Assembly (NCBI GenBank): GCA_945913255.1
Contig: CAMEDC010000021.1
Span: 1 to 50,344 of the forward strand
Length of the DNA stretch: 50,344 nt
Direction: 5' to 3'
DNA from: an uncultured Lachnospiraceae bacterium
Lineage (GTDB): Bacteria; Bacillota; Clostridia; Lachnospirales; Lachnospiraceae
The notes beneath the pieces are model-generated. The model was given only the letters and a program-made list of their open reading frames with translations. It did not search any database and was not told the origin of the DNA. Both the position numbers and the translations under genes were made by a program. This document shows positions 43,337 to 49,905 of the stretch, piece after piece (position 1 is the stretch's first letter; the number at the start of each line of letters is the position of its first letter).

Positions 43337-44443
43337 CTATGTCTGATAGACGCATTTTTCAGGCGAATGTGTCTGTTTTATAGCTTCATGCCCTGTCAAC
43401 GCCTTTACAATCCTGTCATCATGGTTGTCAAACCGTTCTGTGTCTATCCGAGGCAGGCGGGAATCCAATGCATCTTTGATATTCCTCTCCACACTCCGGA
43501 TGTACTTTATCCTGTCGATTGTGTTCCTGACCTCTGAAATCCCCAAGGTTCTTTCCGCTTCGTCGACACATTCTCCAAGTGCTCTCCGAATATTATATTC
43601 CAGCCATTCTACCCAGGTATATGCCAATCCGAGGACATCGCTGTAACCCCTGAAACAATTATCGTATGCCTCCAGATAGCCGTCAAAAAAGGCAAGCATT
43701 TTATCAATATTCATGTCACATGTGGTAATCCCCGACCATTGAAGTGACAGTTGAAGTACATGAGATATGGGATTTCCATAGTCCAGACATTCCAAATCTA
43801 TCACCCACGGAGTACCGTTATCCCACATGATATTCTTGGGATCCATATCCTCATCGGACACACAAAGTACACCCGGCAAAGCGGTTCTGGCTTTGTTCAT
43901 CTCCTTCTCGGCATAAACCAGAAGTTCCTCATTATCCGCCAAAAGCGAGGCAATCTCGCTCTTCTCCTCTTTCGCCTTAAGAACATATTCATGCCAGTGG
44001 ATTTCACTCAACTCAGGCTCCTGATGAGGAACATTCTCAGGCTTAATCGCATGTATCCTTCCGAGAATGCTTCCCGCCATACGACACTGCTCATTCGAAA
44101 TATTGTTCCAATCGGTAATGTGTCCCTTCTGCCAGCTAAAAATGTAGAAATAATGTCCTTCTATATTCTGCATTTTACTGCCATGAACTGCTATGGAAGG
44201 TACAATCGGAATGCCTTCCTTTTCCAGCATACATTCGATTTTTTCTGCCCGTGCATAATTGTCATGCACACCCGGTCTTCTCATGATCTCCTGATTCAGG
44301 TGCTTCACAGCATATGTTCCACAATCTGTTGTTACTTTGTACATCCGATGCAAAAAGCCACCGGATACAGACTCAATCGGAGCAATAATCGCCCCAAATT
44401 CACATGTCAGCATCAACTCTGCCAACAATTCTTCTATCGTCAT
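43337..44443 (-). CDS. Aminoglycoside phosphotransferase-like kinase with altered catalytic loop
   Basis: A 368-residue APH-fold protein. The N-lobe has SGGFLHRMYKV and YAVKHLN (ATP lysine), and the catalytic loop reads LCVSDEDMDPKNIMW followed by WVIDLECLDYGNP. The usual His-Gly-Asp is replaced by Asp-Glu-Asp, while the Asp, Asn and metal Asp are kept, so activity is probable but may be altered. The C-terminal 110 residues are helical and extend beyond small APH proteins. GAGAGGGA precedes the ATG. The TAG stop at 43337 is followed by 62 open codons in the same frame leading into the next gene. Confidence 0.8.
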   Translation of the reverse strand: MTIEELLAELMLTCEFGAIIAPIESVSGGFLHRMYKVTTDCGTYAVKHLNQEIMRRPGVHDNYARAEKIECMLEKEGIPIVPSIAVHGSKMQNIEGHYFYIFSWQKGHITDWNNISNEQCRMAGSILGRIHAIKPENVPHQEPELSEIHWHEYVLKAKEEKSEIASLLADNEELLVYAEKEMNKARTALPGVLCVSDEDMDPKNIMWDNGTPWVIDLECLDYGNPISHVLQLSLQWSGITTCDMNIDKMLAFFDGYLEAYDNCFRGYSDVLGLAYTWVEWLEYNIRRALGECVDEAERTLGISEVRNTIDRIKYIRSVERNIKDALDSRLPRIDTERFDNHDDRIVKALTGHEAIKQTHSPEKCVYQT

Positions 44444-44467
44444 TTCTTACAAATCCCTCTCCTCATG

Positions 44468-45052
44468 TCAATACAATATTGCATACTTTATAACACAGGG
44501 ATTTTTGCCATCACTATCTAATGGCGAGGACACGATTTCAAGAGTCTTCAATTTTACACCCAACATGATCTCATAATGATGTTTGAAATGTCCTGCGCAG
44601 CAAAAGCAGTAATTCTTTGATACATGATAATCCATTTTCAGCCCATTAAAATTTGAGCAGGCGCATAAGTACTTTTCTCCATCTGAGTAACTCACAGCCA
44701 TTACTGTAATTGTCCCGTCCTGATTCCGCAAAACTTCTCCCATATAGGGAACCTCTTTTATCTTCTCCAGCTTTTCATACAGGGAAAGATGGGCATTCTC
44801 TTTTGCAAACGCTTTTGATGCTTTCTCCCTTGCTCCACCCTTACAGCAGGCATTCCACTCAAATATATCCTGCAGCTTCTGTGAATCCACCTGCTCATTC
44901 ATAATCTCTACTGCACGCTTAAAATAAGCTGCTTTTGTCCTTTTTGGTGTTTTAGATACGATATCCTCATATCCTGAATTGATTTGTGATATAACATCCT
45001 CACTTACGTTGAATTCGACTAAGGATTCCTTGAATTTTTCCGGACTTGGCAT
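44468..45052 (-). CDS. Cys-rich DUF6144-type protein
   Basis: A 194-residue soluble protein. FEWNACCKGGAREKASKAFA and YCFCCAGHFKHHYEIMLGVK together with CACSNFNG give clusters of Cys and His suited to bind zinc or an iron-sulphur cluster, and KTLEIVSSPLDSDG closes the conserved region. The pattern fits the uncharacterised DUF6144 family. Function unknown. GGAGGGA lies seven bases before the ATG. It is 25 bp upstream of the APH-like kinase gene and may start the series of modifying enzymes. Confidence 0.75.
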   Translation of the reverse strand: MPSPEKFKESLVEFNVSEDVISQINSGYEDIVSKTPKRTKAAYFKRAVEIMNEQVDSQKLQDIFEWNACCKGGAREKASKAFAKENAHLSLYEKLEKIKEVPYMGEVLRNQDGTITVMAVSYSDGEKYLCACSNFNGLKMDYHVSKNYCFCCAGHFKHHYEIMLGVKLKTLEIVSSPLDSDGKNPCVIKYAILY

Positions 45053-45145
45053 ACTCTATCCCTCCATATCTTGAGATTTATCTCTGCGTTGCATAATATA
45101 TTTTCCCTTTTCCATTCATGTATTTTCATGTTGCCATACTATATT

Positions 45146-45832
45146 TCATTGTAATTCAGTAGAACTTCCTGCGTGATTTAAACAAAACCATGCCCCTTTT
45201 GTATCAATCTGACCGGAGCTTTTCAGCTTACCAATTTCAGCTGACATGGCGCTGCGTTCCACACCTAAGTAATCTGCCAGTGCCTGTCTGTCAAAGGGAA
45301 TTGTAAATTCCGCACTTCCCTGTTGTTTTGCCTGATCCAGAAGATACGCCATTACCTTATCTTTTGTTGTTTTCTGAGACATATATCGGATTTTCCGGGA
45401 GAGTGCCAAATTTTTCTGCGCCATCCCCTGCAGTAAATTCTTCATCAGCAGACTATGAAAATGGCAGGAGTTGGAACACGTGGTCAGAACACGCCTGCAA
45501 TCAAGAAGGAGCACCTTACTGTCCTTCATTGCGATAACGCTCACAGGCATAGTTTCAAGTCCCGCAAAGGAAAATACCTCTGCAAATAATTCTCCGGGCT
45601 GCAGAATGTCCATGATACTTCGGTTGCCGTAATAATCCTCCCTGACCACCTGCACAGAGCCAGCCAGAACAACGCCTGCAAACCGGGCAGGTGCACCTTC
45701 AAGAAATACCGGACTGCCTTTCGGAACATCAATGGTTTTACCATTCAGACATGCTATCATGGAATTCAAATCTGACTGTTCTATGCCATCAAACAATGGA
45801 CATCGCGATAAAACTTCAAAAAATTGATTCAT
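45146..45832 (-). CDS. Crp/Fnr family transcriptional regulator
   Basis: About 228 residues. The cyclic-nucleotide-like sensor domain (1-130) has FLEGAPARFAGVVLAGSVQV and LQPGELFAEVF, and the dimer helix is followed by a winged helix-turn-helix (about 155-220, FDRQALADYLGVERSAMSAE). No Cys cluster for a 4Fe-4S sensor of classical FNR is present, though a few single Cys occur. The ATG at 45832 has AGGAG six bases upstream; longer frames run through the promoter. It is transcribed divergently from a 4Fe-4S protein gene, with a perfect palindrome between them, and probably controls both. Confidence 0.9.
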   Translation of the reverse strand: MNQFFEVLSRCPLFDGIEQSDLNSMIACLNGKTIDVPKGSPVFLEGAPARFAGVVLAGSVQVVREDYYGNRSIMDILQPGELFAEVFSFAGLETMPVSVIAMKDSKVLLLDCRRVLTTCSNSCHFHSLLMKNLLQGMAQKNLALSRKIRYMSQKTTKDKVMAYLLDQAKQQGSAEFTIPFDRQALADYLGVERSAMSAEIGKLKSSGQIDTKGAWFCLNHAGSSTELQ

Positions 45833-45844
45833 AAAATTCTCCTG

Positions 45845-45860
45845 TGTTGGAATTCCAACA
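45845..45860. promoter_or_regulatory. Perfect 16-bp palindrome, candidate Crp/Fnr operator
   Basis: TGTTGGAATTCCAACA has no mismatch. It lies 12 bp before the regulator ATG and just downstream of the regulator promoter's expected start, and covers the -35 region of the divergent 4Fe-4S gene. Confidence 0.8.
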
Positions 45861-45874
45861 GACATTCTACAGTC

Positions 45875-45903
45875 AGTATAATAAAATAAGCACGTAACGT
45901 CAA
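45875..45903 (-). promoter_or_regulatory. Promoter of the Crp/Fnr gene overlapping a divergent -10
   Basis: On the minus strand TTGACG (45903-45898), 17-bp spacer, TATACT (45880-45875). On the plus strand TATAAT (45877-45882) is the likely -10 of the 4Fe-4S gene with a poor -35 in the palindrome. The two promoters cannot be occupied at the same time. Confidence 0.7.
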
Positions 45904-45930
45904 GTGCAGCAAATATCAGGAGGAAAGACA

Positions 45931-46629
45931 ATGATTCGCAAAATTATCCAAATAGATGAAGAAAAATGTAACGGATGCAGCGCCTGTGCTTCTGCCTGCC
46001 ATGAGGGAGCCATTGGTATGGTGGAGGGTAAAGCAAAGTTGCTTAGAGATGACTACTGTGACGGTCTGGGAGACTGTCTGCCGGCTTGTCCTACAGGCGC
46101 AATCTCGTTTGTCGAACGAGAAGCTGCCGCCTATGATGAAGAAGCAGTTCTTGCTGCAAAAGCAAAAAAGGAACAGCCTTTGCCTTGCGGTTGTCCGGGT
46201 TCCGCAGCAAAAGCCATCAAACGTCATGAGACGGTTCCTGTAACAACCGCACCGCAGGAGTCCGAGCTTCGGCAGTGGCCGGTTCAGATAAAACTGGTAC
46301 CTGCAAAAGCTCCTTGGTTTGATGGCGCAAAGCTTTTGGTAGCTGCCGACTGTACAGCTTATGCTTATGCCCATTTTCATCAGGACTTTATCAAGGGACA
46401 TATCACATTGATAGGATGTCCTAAGCTGGATGCCGTGGATTATGCCATAAAATTGACCGAGATTATCCGCAATAACGATATCCGCAGTGTCACTGTGGTA
46501 CGGATGGAGGTACCTTGCTGTGGAGGCATAGAATATGCCGTTAAAACAGCATTGCAGGATAGCGCAAAGTTTATTCCTTGGAATGTGGTGACCATAGCAA
46601 TCGATGGGAGTATTCGAATGCAGTGTTAA
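45931..46629 (+). CDS. 4Fe-4S binding protein
   Basis: A 232-residue iron-sulphur protein. An N-terminal ferredoxin-like domain has Cys13, 16, 19 and 23 ([15 protein letters not shown]) and a second motif [15 protein letters not shown] with Cys43, 49 and 53, where the second Cys of the usual CxxCxxCxxxC is Leu46. The linker has PCGCPGS, and the C-terminal domain (about 125-232) has DCTAYAY, GCPKLD and VPCCGGIE, suggesting further metal or redox sites. Such proteins often sit in nitrosative-stress loci with Hcp and Crp/Fnr regulators; no hcp gene is present here. The ATG at 45931 has AGGAGG upstream; an in-frame start at 45904 is less likely. Confidence 0.88.
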   Translation: MIRKIIQIDEEKCNGCSACASACHEGAIGMVEGKAKLLRDDYCDGLGDCLPACPTGAISFVEREAAAYDEEAVLAAKAKKEQPLPCGCPGSAAKAIKRHETVPVTTAPQESELRQWPVQIKLVPAKAPWFDGAKLLVAADCTAYAYAHFHQDFIKGHITLIGCPKLDAVDYAIKLTEIIRNNDIRSVTVVRMEVPCCGGIEYAVKTALQDSAKFIPWNVVTIAIDGSIRMQC

Positions 46630-46761
46630 TGAGTTTCCGATGACTTTGGTATTGTCATGGCATGAGCAGAAGGTGATTTGCATTCTACTGACACTGCTTA
46701 TTGAATTTATTTGTTAGATATTGGATAATAATTATTAGTAAAATACACTGGAGGCATTAAG

Positions 46762-47085
46762 ATGTATAAGAACATTGAAAAACAGGTTAGCTTGAAATTG
46801 AAAGATTTAGTTGATTATCAGCAAGGACAGGTGGTCAGCAAAACGCTGGTGCAGAATGCGCAGCTTAGTATGACAATTTTTTCTTTTGACAAAGGCGAAG
46901 AGATTTCGACCCATGCAGCCGGTGGTGATGCCATGGTTACAGTGCTGGAAGGTACAGGCAGGTTTACCGTGGGGGGAGAAGTATTTATTTTGAAGGAAGG
47001 AGAAACTCTTATTATGCCGAAGGATATTCCTCATGCGGTATATGGAGAAGAGCGATTCAAAATGCAGCTTACTGTTTCCTTTTAA
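46762..47085 (+). CDS. Small cupin-domain protein
   Basis: A 107-residue single cupin. Motif 1 is ISTHAAGGDAMVTVLEGTGR (reduced number of His) and motif 2 is GETLIMPKDIPHAVYG. The barrel may bind a metal through His-rich positions, but only part of the usual ligand set is present. Function unknown. GGAGG precedes the ATG. It lies 132 bp downstream of the 4Fe-4S gene on the same strand and could be part of the same regulon. Confidence 0.85.
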   Translation: MYKNIEKQVSLKLKDLVDYQQGQVVSKTLVQNAQLSMTIFSFDKGEEISTHAAGGDAMVTVLEGTGRFTVGGEVFILKEGETLIMPKDIPHAVYGEERFKMQLTVSF

Positions 47086-47144
47086 GTATAGTCACAGAAA
47101 ACCGTCCGGCAAGTGCCATTGAGATAGAAATACAATCAAAAAAC

Positions 47145-47178
47145 AATGCCATTTGAAACAAAGCGTTCAAATGGCATT
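47145..47178 (-). terminator. Terminator of the chimeric oxidoreductase gene
   Basis: A perfect 13-bp stem (47145-47157 with 47166-47178). On the minus strand it is followed by a run of six T, eight bases past the stop codon. It may also stop transcription from the cupin gene. Confidence 0.75.
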
Positions 47179-47185
47179 CATTATC

Positions 47186-47683
47186 TCAACGTTTCTCGTA
47201 TTTATGCGGCGAATACACTTCGATTTGACTGACATACTCCTCATCGAACACAAGCGTTTCACGATACATTTCTCCCCCTAGGGAAGGATTATAGTTCCAA
47301 ATAACAAGAGGTTTTATGATATACAATTCATTTCCGACCCTCGCAAACATTTCATCATATTGCGGAAATCTGCTGTCATAGTTTGCGCGTCCGATTTTGT
47401 ACGCTTCCGTACCGTACTCGACAATACCTGCTATACCATGAATCTGCAATGTTCCCACTGTAACTGCCACATACCTGTTATGTGCGATGTTTTTACATTT
47501 TAATGTATCGGAATAACTTCCAAAATAGAGATTGCAATCCCCGTCATACGAAAAACATACTACAGAATTATCAGGAAACATTTTCTGGTCATGAAATAAA
47601 AGCGTTGCCAAATAATACGCTGGTTGTTCGGTAATTTCTCCAAAGTCTCCGGACTCATCTATAAATACACTGAGTTCTTTCAT
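47186..47683 (-). CDS. Apparent chimera: DUF3800 N-terminus joined to a flavin-binding pyridoxamine-phosphate-oxidase-like C-terminus
   Basis: A 165-residue frame. The first 34 residues (MKELSVFIDESGDFGE, then YYLATLLFHDQ) are the conserved start of DUF3800 proteins, with the DESGDFG acidic motif. From about residue 36 it reads as the body of a pyridoxamine 5'-phosphate oxidase-like FMN-binding protein: VVCFSYDGDCNLYFGSYSDT, NRYVAVTVGTLQIHG. The split barrel lacks its first strands, so flavin binding may be impaired. The ATG at 47683 has GGAGG five bases upstream, from the DUF3800 parent. A deletion joining two genes is the likely origin. Whether it is functional is unknown. Confidence 0.7.
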   Translation of the reverse strand: MKELSVFIDESGDFGEITEQPAYYLATLLFHDQKMFPDNSVVCFSYDGDCNLYFGSYSDTLKCKNIAHNRYVAVTVGTLQIHGIAGIVEYGTEAYKIGRANYDSRFPQYDEMFARVGNELYIIKPLVIWNYNPSLGGEMYRETLVFDEEYVSQIEVYSPHKYEKR

Positions 47684-47710
47684 TAACTCCTCCAAAACTC
47701 TCATAATAGT

Positions 47711-47768
47711 AAAAATGGCGGGAAATTCTTCCCGCCTGCGGTGGTCCAAAGAGCTTACGCCCAGACCA
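47711..47768 (-). promoter_or_regulatory. Structured leader with an internal terminator hairpin
   Basis: GGCGGGAA (47717-47724) pairs with TTCCCGCC (47729-47736), and on the minus strand five T follow, between the promoter and the chimeric gene. A second TGGTC/GACCA pairing (47742-47768) lies upstream. The layout is that of an attenuator. Confidence 0.6.
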
Positions 47769-47786
47769 AAACTATAATGCATTACA

Positions 47787-47814
47787 ATTATATACTATAC
47801 ATATAATACTACAA
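47787..47814 (-). promoter_or_regulatory. Promoter of the chimeric gene
   Basis: On the minus strand TTGTAG (47814-47809), 16-bp spacer, TATAAT (47792-47787). Confidence 0.6.
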
Positions 47815-47847
47815 GTATTCCTATTTTCCAATAGAATTTTTTAAATA

Positions 47848-47905
47848 TTCTCAGCCTCGTATTTGTCTCAATAGCTTTGTCACTTGCAAATTGAGATGCC
47901 GAGAA
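47848..47905 (-). terminator. Imperfect terminator after the GNAT gene
   Basis: TTCTCAGC (47848-47855) pairs with GCCGAGAA (47898-47905, one wobble) with an inner TCTCAAT/ATTGAGA stem. It begins two bases past the stop and the tail is AT-rich. Confidence 0.45.
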
Positions 47906-47907
47906 TT

Positions 47908-48432
47908 TTATATTACGTAACTATGGCTGGTAATTTCCTTGTTTAAATGCTTAAAAAACATTGTATAATCCTCTAAATAACGATATCCGCTTTTGATAAT
48001 CACCCGATTAGACGCAGCGTTATCCATAAAGGCATCTGCAAAACAACAATCAAATTCTGTTTTTATGTATGGTGTCAGAAAGGTCAGCATTTCCGTTCCA
48101 TATCCCTTTCCATGATAGGCTTTCCCTAAAACGAAACCGACCCCCGCACATTTTTTTCCTGCAAATCGTTCATCATCATCCATATTTTCCTCAAAGACTC
48201 TGAAATATCCGATTGTGGTATTCTCCAAAATAACGGCAATGCCACAATTATTTCTTTGCAAACCGGCAAAAAAGGATGAAAATTCTTCTTCTGTTTTGAA
48301 CGGTAAATATCCTGCCGGCTCAGTCACTGAAGAGTCCGCTAAAATAACCCTCAGTGGTTGAAAATCACTTTGATTTATCAGTCTGTAGCTTAATCTTTTT
48401 GATTGTAATGATTCATTCTTTTTCAAAAACAT
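47908..48432 (-). CDS. RimJ/RimL-type GNAT acetyltransferase
   Basis: A 174-residue GNAT protein. It starts with SKRLSYRLINQSDFQPL, a typical RimJ-like N-terminus. The acetyl-CoA motif is GFVLGKAYHGKGYGTEM (H-G-K-G-Y-G), and motif B is DNAASNRVIIKSGYRYLED. Such enzymes acetylate the alpha-amino group of proteins or small molecules. The AGGGG site precedes the ATG. It sits 74 bp downstream of the Fic gene. Confidence 0.85.
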   Translation of the reverse strand: MFLKKNESLQSKRLSYRLINQSDFQPLRVILADSSVTEPAGYLPFKTEEEFSSFFAGLQRNNCGIAVILENTTIGYFRVFEENMDDDERFAGKKCAGVGFVLGKAYHGKGYGTEMLTFLTPYIKTEFDCCFADAFMDNAASNRVIIKSGYRYLEDYTMFFKHLNKEITSHSYVI

Positions 48433-48506
48433 GTACTATGCCCCTCTGTGAGTAAACTAATATTCAAATATCGCCCTTTCATCTCCATCGGCTTAAAACT
48501 ATGATC

Positions 48507-49556
48507 TTACTTATCATTTTTTCTCATGTAGCGTGCATCCTTATAAGATCCGATTTTTGTTATTTTATTTTCCTTAACCATCTTGCTCAAAACAAGTTCA
48601 ATTGTTTTAATACTGATATCTGGCACTTTTTCAGCGATATCCTGCTTTGATACCGGAACAATCGCACTCATCAAAATACTTTCTACCCGTTCGGATTTTT
48701 TCGCTTTCTTTAATGATATTTCCATAAATGATTCATCTAAATCCTTAAAGCATCTATACAATATCTGAAGAAAATTTACGATAAACGGAACATAATCATT
48801 TGACTCTTCATGCCATGAAACTGAAGACTGCTCTATTGCAGCATAATAGCTTTCTTTATATTTATTAACCTGCCCCTCAAAGGAAATGTATCGTACAATA
48901 TCATATCCAAAACTGTATAACAATAATACTGTGAGTAGTCTTGAAACACGTCCATTTCCATCATGAAAGGGATGTATGCACAAGAAATCAACAATAAAAC
49001 ATGGTATCAGCAAAAGTGGCACAATCTCCGAATCCTGCCTGGCTTCATAAAAAGATAAAATCAACTGCTCCATCGCAGCCTTCGTTTCTCTGGCGCTTAT
49101 AGGTTTAAATCTTACTCTTCGAGTTCCGTCGGGATTATACTCCATTATGAAATTATTGTTCTTTTTATATATTCCGGCCGCATCAGTATTTGTATGTTCT
49201 TCAATCATTTTATGAAACATACAGATTGTATCTTCTTCTATTTCCAGGTTGCTATATTCTGTATGAATCAGATTAAGCGCATCTTTATAACCTGATATTT
49301 CTAACTCATCATGTGTTATAGGAGTAGCACCCGCAACAATCTCTCTGATTCTTGAATCAGTAGTTACAATCCCTTCAATCGCATTACTGCCTTTTACAGA
49401 TTCAATAATCGCTTTCTTTCGCAGACTTTCAAATGTATCGCTATACTGTAACTTTCTAAATTCTTCCTTCCTCTTTAAATCCGCAATAATGCCTGTTAAC
49501 CCTACTATATTTCCTGGAATATCTTTTTTTAAGAATGAATAATCATATTTACGCAT
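48507..49556 (-). CDS. Fic-domain protein with C-terminal winged helix
   Basis: About 349 residues. An N-terminal SNAIEG motif (S-x3-E-G form, about 59-64) is the class II inhibitory helix that blocks ATP binding. The Fic core has IHPFHDGNGRVSR with the catalytic His and the anion-binding Gly-Asn-Gly-Arg. The C-terminal 70 residues (VPVSKQDIAEKVPDISIKTI, then VLSKMVKENKITKIG) look like a winged helix-turn-helix. Fic enzymes transfer AMP from ATP to a protein hydroxyl. A regulator role is likely because an inverted repeat covers this gene's own promoter. The ATG at 49556 has GGGAG six bases upstream. Confidence 0.9.
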   Translation of the reverse strand: MRKYDYSFLKKDIPGNIVGLTGIIADLKRKEEFRKLQYSDTFESLRKKAIIESVKGSNAIEGIVTTDSRIREIVAGATPITHDELEISGYKDALNLIHTEYSNLEIEEDTICMFHKMIEEHTNTDAAGIYKKNNNFIMEYNPDGTRRVRFKPISARETKAAMEQLILSFYEARQDSEIVPLLLIPCFIVDFLCIHPFHDGNGRVSRLLTVLLLYSFGYDIVRYISFEGQVNKYKESYYAAIEQSSVSWHEESNDYVPFIVNFLQILYRCFKDLDESFMEISLKKAKKSERVESILMSAIVPVSKQDIAEKVPDISIKTIELVLSKMVKENKITKIGSYKDARYMRKNDK

Positions 49557-49575
49557 AAACTTCTCCCAAAGCAAA

Positions 49576-49616
49576 TTTACTACCTAAAATATATCATTTT
49601 TTAGGCAGTAAATCAA
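49576..49616 (-). promoter_or_regulatory. Fic promoter with overlapping inverted-repeat operator
   Basis: Minus strand -35 TTGATT (49616-49611), 17-bp spacer, -10 TATATT (49593-49588). Arms TTTACTACCTAAAA (49576-49589) and TTTTAGGCAGTAAA (49599-49612) match at 13 of 14 positions and cover the whole promoter. Confidence 0.75.
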
Positions 49617-49870
49617 TCTGCATCTGATATAAGATTTGATATAAAATTAGTGACTATTCCTAAAACCTGTTCAGACCAGAACTCGCGGTCACCATGATAC
49701 GCATTATCAACAGCATATAACTTTGCCGTTTTGCCGCACGACTTCAACTTGTCATAAAGCATGCAGCTTTGTCCAAACGGTACCAGTTCATCATTCGTTC
49801 CATGAAACATAAGAACGGGTGGGATTGCACGGTCATCAGAAATATAATTCATGATAACTGTCCGGTTCAA
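49613..49870 (-). pseudogene. C-terminal fragment of an alpha/beta hydrolase
   Basis: The frame of 85 codons reads IPPVLMFHGTNDELVPFGQS, YDKLKSCGKTAKLYAVDNAY and HGDREFWSEQV, which is the last third of an acetylxylan-esterase or BD-FAE-like hydrolase, with the catalytic Asp (GTNDE) and His (AYHGD) but no nucleophile Ser. Only a TTG is available as start and there is no ribosome site. The gene is cut at its 5' side next to the copper ATPase gene, so it is a remnant. Confidence 0.7.
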
Positions 49871-49883
49871 AATGATTTTGAAA

Positions 49884-49900
49884 TGTACAGTAGCTGTACA
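49884..49900. promoter_or_regulatory. Short palindrome after the copper ATPase gene
   Basis: TGTACAG-TAG-CTGTACA, 7-bp perfect arms, six bases past the ATPase stop, flanked by A and T runs. It may be a weak terminator on the minus strand or a protein site; it is not the exact TACAnnTGTA box of CopY-type repressors. Confidence 0.45.
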
Positions 49901-49905
49901 ATTTA

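Noticed and set aside
43751..44521. 256-codon open frame on the plus strand
   Set aside because: Antisense shadow of the APH-like kinase; no protein family resemblance.
39152..45052. Biosynthetic gene cluster for a natural product
   Set aside because: The mix of Nudix, kinase, GNAT and transferase genes is suggestive, but no core synthase, precursor peptide or dedicated exporter is present, so it is left as separate genes.
45916..46683. 255-codon open frame on the minus strand
   Set aside because: Antisense to the 4Fe-4S gene; the plus-strand product has clear cysteine motifs and a good ribosome site.
49884..49900. CopY/CopZ-type operator
   Set aside because: Spacing between the TACA and TGTA halves is five bases instead of two, and it lies after, not before, the ATPase gene.
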